This document shows positions 28,547 to 32,832 of a stretch of 32,832 nt of DNA, piece after piece. This DNA is from Sulfurovum sp. GTDB taxonomy: Bacteria > Campylobacterota > Campylobacteria > Campylobacterales > Sulfurovaceae. How positions within the stretch are numbered: the first letter of the stretch is position 1; each line of letters opens with the position of its first letter. A program made the position numbers and the translations under genes. The notes beneath the pieces are model-generated. The model was not told the DNA's origin and did no database searches. It saw only the letters and a program-made list of their open reading frames with translations. The stretch covers positions 1-32,832 of the forward strand of contig NZ_WGDD01000008.1 of the NCBI RefSeq assembly GCF_015493435.1, in the 5' to 3' direction.

Positions 28547-29062
28547 ATGAAACAGACAGTATGGACAGCAGCGACGATCGCAGCATTATTTCTGGTCGGA
28601 TGCGGGCAGACAGCACCGACACTTGGAACGTCAACAGGCAAGAACAATTTTACGGATGCGACAGAGATCACGGGTGATACCGTTACTGTCAATGAAAGCG
28701 GTGCCGGCGGAAGTCTTGGCAACAGCAGCAGTGACGGTTTTACTTCGGTTTATTTTAGTTTTGACAACTACGGTATTTCCGCTGCAATGCAGAAGAAAAT
28801 TTCAGCAGATGTTTCCAGAGCGTCCCAAACCAGCGGAAAGATCAAGGTAGAAGGCAACTGTGATGAGTTCGGTACCGATGAGTATAACTATGCACTGGGA
28901 CTCAAAAGAGCCAAAGCGGTGAAAGATGCCATGACAAGTGAAGGTGTGAACAGCAGCAGAATGGTCATTGTAAGTTACGGAGAAAGCAATCCGGTCTGTT
29001 CTTCGCCGACAGACAGATGCTATGCACGTAACAGAAGAGTGGATCTTCGTCTGGCACGGTAG
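28547..29062 (+). CDS. pal: Peptidoglycan-associated lipoprotein Pal
   Basis: A 171-residue outer-membrane lipoprotein with lipobox LVGC (Cys19), a linker rich in G, S and T to about residue 65, and an OmpA-like peptidoglycan-binding domain. The diaminopimelate-binding motif reads GNCDEFGTDEYNYALGLKRA (103-122), with Asp106 and Arg121 as the expected ligands. Two extra cysteines near the C-terminus (PVCSSPTDRCYARNRR) may form a disulfide. AAAGGA precedes the ATG. It is the outer-membrane anchor of the Tol system. Confidence 0.95.
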   Translation: MKQTVWTAATIAALFLVGCGQTAPTLGTSTGKNNFTDATEITGDTVTVNESGAGGSLGNSSSDGFTSVYFSFDNYGISAAMQKKISADVSRASQTSGKIKVEGNCDEFGTDEYNYALGLKRAKAVKDAMTSEGVNSSRMVIVSYGESNPVCSSPTDRCYARNRRVDLRLAR

Positions 29063-29065
29063 TCT

Positions 29066-29911
29066 ATGAGAGAAATGAAGTTTCCTTTACATGCTTTTTG
29101 GGTGGGTATAGCAGTTACGGGTATGCTTTGGGCAGAACCTTCTGTCTACGGATACCGGGATGCTCCGTCCGCATATACCCCTGAACGAAGCCATGGCCGT
29201 ACGCCTGCCAAAGTGGTCATTACACAGAACCGGGATAATATTGTCCGTCTGAAACGCCGTATTGCCGAACTTGAAGAGCGTGTGGACGGACTGGCTTCGC
29301 TCGTGGAAGGGTTGAGTATTACTGTCAATGAACTTCAGGCACCCGGCAGACTTCAGCCGGCACAGGGTACTGCCAACACAGATAATACAAAACTGCTTAA
29401 AGAGCTTGGGGCCATGATCGATCAGATCAATGCCAACTATGTGAGCAAAGAAGAACTACAGCGTATCCTCAAGTCAAAAGGAACCTATACCGTACCGAAA
29501 AAAGAAAAGCATACTGCAGCAGACAGCGGGAGTGGCTCGCTTGCAGATACTTCGTCATCCAAACTCTACAGTGAAGGGGTAAGGCTCTTTCTCAAAAAGC
29601 GTTATAATGAAGCAAAAAAACGTTTTACGATTACCGATACCAAAGGCTATAAGCCGGCAGCATCAAATTATTATCTCGGAGAGATCGCCTATTATACCCG
29701 GAAGTATGACGATGCTATCTTCTATTTCAAAAAAAGTGCCGGACTTTACGATCAGGCAAGTTATATCGATACTCTGCTGCTGCATACTGCTGTTTCCCTT
29801 GAAAAAACCGGAGACAAAGCACAGGCAAGGGCTTTTTATAAAAATATTATTGAGAATTATCCGGGCAGGAAGAGTGCAAGGATCGCAAAAGAGCACTTAA
29901 AAAAACTATAA
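29066..29911 (+). CDS. cpoB: Tol-Pal system protein CpoB/YbgF-like
   Basis: A 281-residue exported protein: signal peptide to about residue 26 (ending MLWAEP), a short coiled coil at about 55-95 (DNIVRLKRRIAELEERVDGLASLVEGL), a linker, and TPR repeats from about residue 165 (SEGVRLFLKKRYNEAKKRF, NYYLGEIAYYTRKYDDAIFYF, KTGDKAQARAFYKNII). CpoB couples outer-membrane constriction to peptidoglycan synthesis in E. coli. An ATG three codons in (29075) is an equally possible start. The gene ends by overlapping the convergent proC by 6 nt. Confidence 0.88.
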   Translation: MREMKFPLHAFWVGIAVTGMLWAEPSVYGYRDAPSAYTPERSHGRTPAKVVITQNRDNIVRLKRRIAELEERVDGLASLVEGLSITVNELQAPGRLQPAQGTANTDNTKLLKELGAMIDQINANYVSKEELQRILKSKGTYTVPKKEKHTAADSGSGSLADTSSSKLYSEGVRLFLKKRYNEAKKRFTITDTKGYKPAASNYYLGEIAYYTRKYDDAIFYFKKSAGLYDQASYIDTLLLHTAVSLEKTGDKAQARAFYKNIIENYPGRKSARIAKEHLKKL

Positions 29912-30664
29912 CTCCGTTGCTTTCATGTATGCCTTTTCTATGGCATTTATGCAGGCAGAGCGTACATTTCCCTCTTCGAGTGCACCGTAGCCTGCCGCCG
30001 TTGTACCGCCGGGACTCATCACCGCATCTTTGAGCAGTGCAGGGTGTATCTCCCGGATCAATGTGCCAAATCCGTTGAAAAGTCCGCGCATGACAGCCAT
30101 GGCATCTTCTCGTTTGAGACCCTGTTTGACAGCACCGTCAGCCAAAGATTCGGCTACAAGTGCCAGGTAGGCAGGGCCGGAACCTGCCAGTGCAGTAGCA
30201 ATATCTATCTCTTTTTCACTGCCGAGCCAGAGTGTATCGCCTACGGCGCCAAGCAGTGATTCTGCTTCTTTCCTGAAATGCTGGTCACCGGTCAGGGTGG
30301 TCATGGATGCACCAATGCTTGCTGCAAGGTTCGGCATGGCTCTGACGACGGCTTCTGTTTTAATGTGCTTTTTGAGTTTTTCCAGCGTCGTTCCTGCGAG
30401 TACAGAGACGAGTACTCGGGCTTTCCCCTTAAGCAGTTTTCCTACTTCTTCGACATTGGCAGGTTTGACACAAAGTATGACGGTTTTGCCGCTTATGTCA
30501 AAGTCGTTCAGGAGATATTTGTCTATTTTGCTATTCAGATCAGACTCAAACTGATCGAGTTTTTCCCTGTTTCTGCCTACAGCTTCTATATGATATTTTT
30601 CTTTAAGCCCTTTGGCAATGCTTAGGGCCATAGTGCCGTTCCCTATCAATGTGATCGTTTGCAT
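29906..30664 (-). CDS. proC: Pyrroline-5-carboxylate reductase
   Basis: A 252-residue NAD(P)H-dependent enzyme for the last step of proline synthesis. The Rossmann motif GNGTMAL (8-14) opens the protein; ILCVKPANVEEV and VVRAMPNLAASIGASM follow; the C-terminal dimerisation domain carries GSGPAYLALVAESLADGAVKQGL and MSPGGTTAAGYGALE. Length is slightly short of the usual 260-275. It has its own promoter region upstream and converges on cpoB with a 6-nt overlap. Confidence 0.95.
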   Translation of the reverse strand: MQTITLIGNGTMALSIAKGLKEKYHIEAVGRNREKLDQFESDLNSKIDKYLLNDFDISGKTVILCVKPANVEEVGKLLKGKARVLVSVLAGTTLEKLKKHIKTEAVVRAMPNLAASIGASMTTLTGDQHFRKEAESLLGAVGDTLWLGSEKEIDIATALAGSGPAYLALVAESLADGAVKQGLKREDAMAVMRGLFNGFGTLIREIHPALLKDAVMSPGGTTAAGYGALEEGNVRSACINAIEKAYMKATEL

Positions 30665-30697
30665 CTTGTACTACCCACTTAAGTTTTAATAAATTAG

Positions 30698-30706
30698 ATT
30701 ATAACA
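30698..30706 (-). promoter_or_regulatory. Extended -10 promoter for proC
   Basis: On the minus strand TGTTATAAT forms a perfect extended -10 (TGnTATAAT), 34 nt before the proC ATG. The -35 position (ACAATA, 17-nt spacer) is poor, which the extended element can compensate. Confidence 0.6.
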
Positions 30707-30797
30707 CAAAATACAGGATATATTGTGGAATGTTTTTCTATTAAAATTTGGAGTATCACTTTTAATCCTTTTTAGAGTCTGTTGACCCAGATCAATT

Positions 30798-30807
30798 CCC
30801 CCCCCCC
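30798..30807. repeat. Run of ten cytosines upstream of the exported-protein cassette
   Basis: Ten consecutive C residues lie 10 nt before the first in-frame ATG (30817) and 51 nt before the preferred start (30859). TATACT (30821-30826) or TATGCT (30816-30821) downstream could be a -10 box, so the tract falls in the promoter spacer or -35 zone. Poly-C/G tracts of this length are the slippage sites of phase-variable genes in Campylobacter and Helicobacter. Confidence 0.8.
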
Positions 30808-30858
30808 GTTTGAACTATGCTATACTTGGAGACATTTTTCAAACAGGAGGAGGAAAAG

Positions 30859-31779
30859 ATGAAAAAGTTTACAGGTGTACTGCTGTTTTTGCTTGCAGGA
30901 CTACTCTTTGCAGAAACGATCGATGTTACCAAGTCAGAGGGGACTGACCAAAGCATCATTGATTCATTGACCCCCGCACCCGCATCACCGGAAGCCGATG
31001 CCAACACCACCATAGAAGCGGTCTTTAACGAAGCACTCAACCCCATGAGTACAATGCATAGTGTCACGCTAAAGCGTTTGACGGGTAAAAAGAAAAGATG
31101 GGGGATGTTTGGGTTTGGCATCTCAAGAAGCAAAAACAAAACCGTCAAAGGCTCCGTCATCTACGACCGAAATGAAAACATCCTGCGTTTTATCCCGAAC
31201 CAGCCGCTTGAAGTAGGGTTTTATGAAGTGGTTTTCAGGCATCTGATGAAAATGAGCCCCGGTATGGGAATGCGCGTCAAACCCATTGTCTACCGTTTCT
31301 ACGTTCCTGAAGTGATCAACGGCTTCAAACTCCCTCCCGAGCCCGATGAAGATAAAAATAACAAAACACTGCTTGGGGTTGACTTTAACCGTAATGGGAT
31401 CAGGGATGATGTGGAACGGTGGGCGATAGTTCATTATAAAGACAAACATCCGATTTACACAGACATTGCACTTCAGGCAGGAAGAGATTTTAAACTCGTT
31501 TTAGAAAGACCAAAAGATGCAAAAGAGATCAGAGAAAAGGTAAACTCTGCCCAAACATGTACATCTTATTATAGATACTATGCCAAATTATTTAACGAAA
31601 AACTATTAGTAAATGAGAGAATAGATGATAAAGTTTTTAACCATTATTTTAATACTGATGATAGAAAAAAGATTTACTGGGAATATGATACAAGGCTTAG
31701 TGGTGATTCCTATCCACTTCCCGATATAGATAAAGAGAAGTCCTATTGTGATTTTGATACACATAAGTATGAGGAGTAG
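30859..31779 (+). CDS. Exported protein with Ig-like and EF-hand-like segments
   Basis: The preferred start is the ATG at 30859, because AGGAGGAGG lies 5-12 nt upstream and a clean signal peptide follows (MKKFTGVLLFLLAGLLFA); an in-frame ATG at 30817 would add 14 residues with no signal character. The 306-residue product has, at about 38-150, a beta-rich segment resembling bacterial Ig-like (Big_5/SbsA-type) domains (IEAVFNEALNPMSTMHSVTLKRL ... ILRFIPNQPLEVGFYEVVF). Residues 175-186 (DFNRNGIRDDVE) match the D-x-N-x-N-G calcium-loop pattern. The last ~100 residues are AT-rich in coding and of unknown type. A hydrolase-like gene follows 3 nt downstream. Function unknown. Confidence 0.72.
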   Translation: MKKFTGVLLFLLAGLLFAETIDVTKSEGTDQSIIDSLTPAPASPEADANTTIEAVFNEALNPMSTMHSVTLKRLTGKKKRWGMFGFGISRSKNKTVKGSVIYDRNENILRFIPNQPLEVGFYEVVFRHLMKMSPGMGMRVKPIVYRFYVPEVINGFKLPPEPDEDKNNKTLLGVDFNRNGIRDDVERWAIVHYKDKHPIYTDIALQAGRDFKLVLERPKDAKEIREKVNSAQTCTSYYRYYAKLFNEKLLVNERIDDKVFNHYFNTDDRKKIYWEYDTRLSGDSYPLPDIDKEKSYCDFDTHKYEE

Positions 31780-31782
31780 ATA

Positions 31783-32832
31783 ATGAAAAGGTTTCTATGG
31801 ATTTTTATCGTACTGTTTCCCGTGTTTGGAACAGCATCTATCAATGAGTGTTTGAGTGATGTCTATTTTGCCAATGGAGTTTTGACCAATGAGGGAAATG
31901 CTTCGGCAAATACTGATCTTTTAAGAAAAACAATTTTATTTGATACTTACCAAGGAGATTTTGACAAATTCAGCAAACAAATTGGGAAAGTAAAAGAAGC
32001 TTACAACTCTACACATGGTCCTCTGGATTTTCTTGAATCACTAGAGCAGAAACTTGGTATTGACAATTTGATTGATTTCTTTTGGGATACAGCACACAAA
32101 AGAGATTTACATCTACAAATCAAGCACTATAAAGAAAGTATAAAAAATGGTCACAAAGTATTAATTGTTGCACACTCTCAGGGAAATCTTTTTACCTATG
32201 ATGCATATCAGGATATACGAAACGATAATCATAATTTTTGGATGGTAAATTATATGGATATCATTAGTATTGCCTCGCCTCAAATGATACCCATAAAGGC
32301 GGGATTAAAACCTATATCATGGGACAATGATTTTGTAGCATGGCTTGGTATATATACGTCAGGAATGATTCATAATGACATTAGAAATATAGGATGGGAA
32401 AGAGTACCTGCTTCAACTGGAAATAATGTAGATGCACCTGAATCAAATTATATTTTTGATAAGAATATAGGTGAAATATATAAAGATACTTGGATACCAA
32501 ATGAACTTCCACTTCTTGGCAATCCTGGGATTGATGTACATGCATTTACCTTCTATATGGGAGAGCCTATTCCCAAAAAAGCAGATCCGTTTGATAATTT
32601 ACCATTACAAACGAACAAAGCTAAAAAAATTATAGTTGCACAAATCAAATCCAAACTTGATGCATTGCATAGGTTACAAAGTCAATGGAAAATCGTAAAG
32701 CAACCGAACCATTGTGACAGTTGTGATGATTTTACCGTGGAAGTAGCCCATAGGTTTGATGCTTCGGTACAAATGAAGGAAAAGGTGATGCCTTTTAATA
32801 CAAAGTCGTTCAAACTGTATCGTGTAGATAAG
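31783..32832 (+). CDS. Secreted alpha/beta-hydrolase (lipase-like) protein, truncated by the window end
   Basis: An open frame of 350 codons with no stop before the window end. It has a signal peptide (MKRFLWIFIVLFPVFGTAS) and a serine-hydrolase nucleophile elbow KVLIVAHSQGN (Ser132 in AHSQG, after a hydrophobic strand), as in lipases with GxSxG-like sites. Asp183 (WDNDFVAW) and His253 (IDVHAFTFYM) are placed where the acid and base should be. Four cysteines are seen (Cys23, and Cys-x-x-Cys in HCDSCDD with one earlier residue uncertain). The substrate is unknown. Coding is AT-rich compared with the rest of the window. GAGGAG, 6-7 nt before the ATG and overlapping the previous gene's end, supports the start. 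Confidence 0.75.
   Translation, partial: MKRFLWIFIVLFPVFGTASINECLSDVYFANGVLTNEGNASANTDLLRKTILFDTYQGDFDKFSKQIGKVKEAYNSTHGPLDFLESLEQKLGIDNLIDFFWDTAHKRDLHLQIKHYKESIKNGHKVLIVAHSQGNLFTYDAYQDIRNDNHNFWMVNYMDIISIASPQMIPIKAGLKPISWDNDFVAWLGIYTSGMIHNDIRNIGWERVPASTGNNVDAPESNYIFDKNIGEIYKDTWIPNELPLLGNPGIDVHAFTFYMGEPIPKKADPFDNLPLQTNKAKKIIVAQIKSKLDALHRLQSQWKIVKQPNHCDSCDDFTVEVAHRFDASVQMKEKVMPFNTKSFKLYRVDK

Overview
The window is a stretch of chromosome from a member of the Campylobacterota (Epsilonproteobacteria), most likely a Sulfurovum/Sulfurimonas-like marine or sediment organism. The main reason is gene order: fmt-birA-parA-parB-atpF'-atpF-atpH-atpA-atpG-atpD-atpC-tolQ-tolR-tolA ... tolB-pal-cpoB is the arrangement known from this phylum. 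It includes two b-type ATP synthase subunits and no atpB or atpE at the locus. Species was not determined.

Layout. 1-420: four tRNA genes on the minus strand (transcribed Lys-Asp-Lys-Val) behind one near-perfect sigma70 promoter. 438-6708: pncC/cinA-like amidohydrolase, divergent from ileS, a 41-residue membrane protein that most gene callers would miss, gatA and guaB. 6818-9263: metY and metX, the O-acetylhomoserine route to homocysteine. 9352-11855: xseB, a carbon-nitrogen hydrolase homologue without its catalytic cysteine, a small cysteine-poor E1-like (ThiF/MoeB) protein, a lipoprotein with an EF-hand-like loop, and ridA. 11941-16508: rplU-rpmA, a lipoprotein on the other strand, then obgE-proB-fmt-birA. 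16505-24012: parA, parB and the F1Fo ATP synthase genes for the stator and F1. 24013-29911: the Tol-Pal envelope system, split by an AMMECR1-MEMO gene pair on the opposite strand. 29906-30664: proC. 30859-32832: a two-gene, apparently accessory cassette encoding exported proteins, preceded by a run of ten cytosines and cut off by the window end.

How the genes work together. Most of the window is housekeeping: translation (tRNAs, ileS, gatA, fmt, rplU, rpmA, obgE), purine, methionine and proline synthesis (guaB, metXY, proB, proC), biotin attachment, chromosome partitioning, ATP synthesis and outer-membrane tethering. Genes are tightly packed, with many 1-4 base start/stop overlaps implying translational coupling and several non-ATG starts (gatA and atpA GTG; birA, tolQ and tolB TTG).

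The points most worth a second look are the exported cassette at the right end (poly-C tract, Ig-like/EF-hand-like protein, secreted serine-hydrolase-like protein, abrupt drop in GC), the probable pseudo-nitrilase next to a stripped-down E1-like protein, the AMMECR1-MEMO pair without its usual radical SAM partner inside the tol-pal locus, and the mirror-image divergent promoters between pncC and ileS. All functional calls are from reading the sequence; no database search was run.
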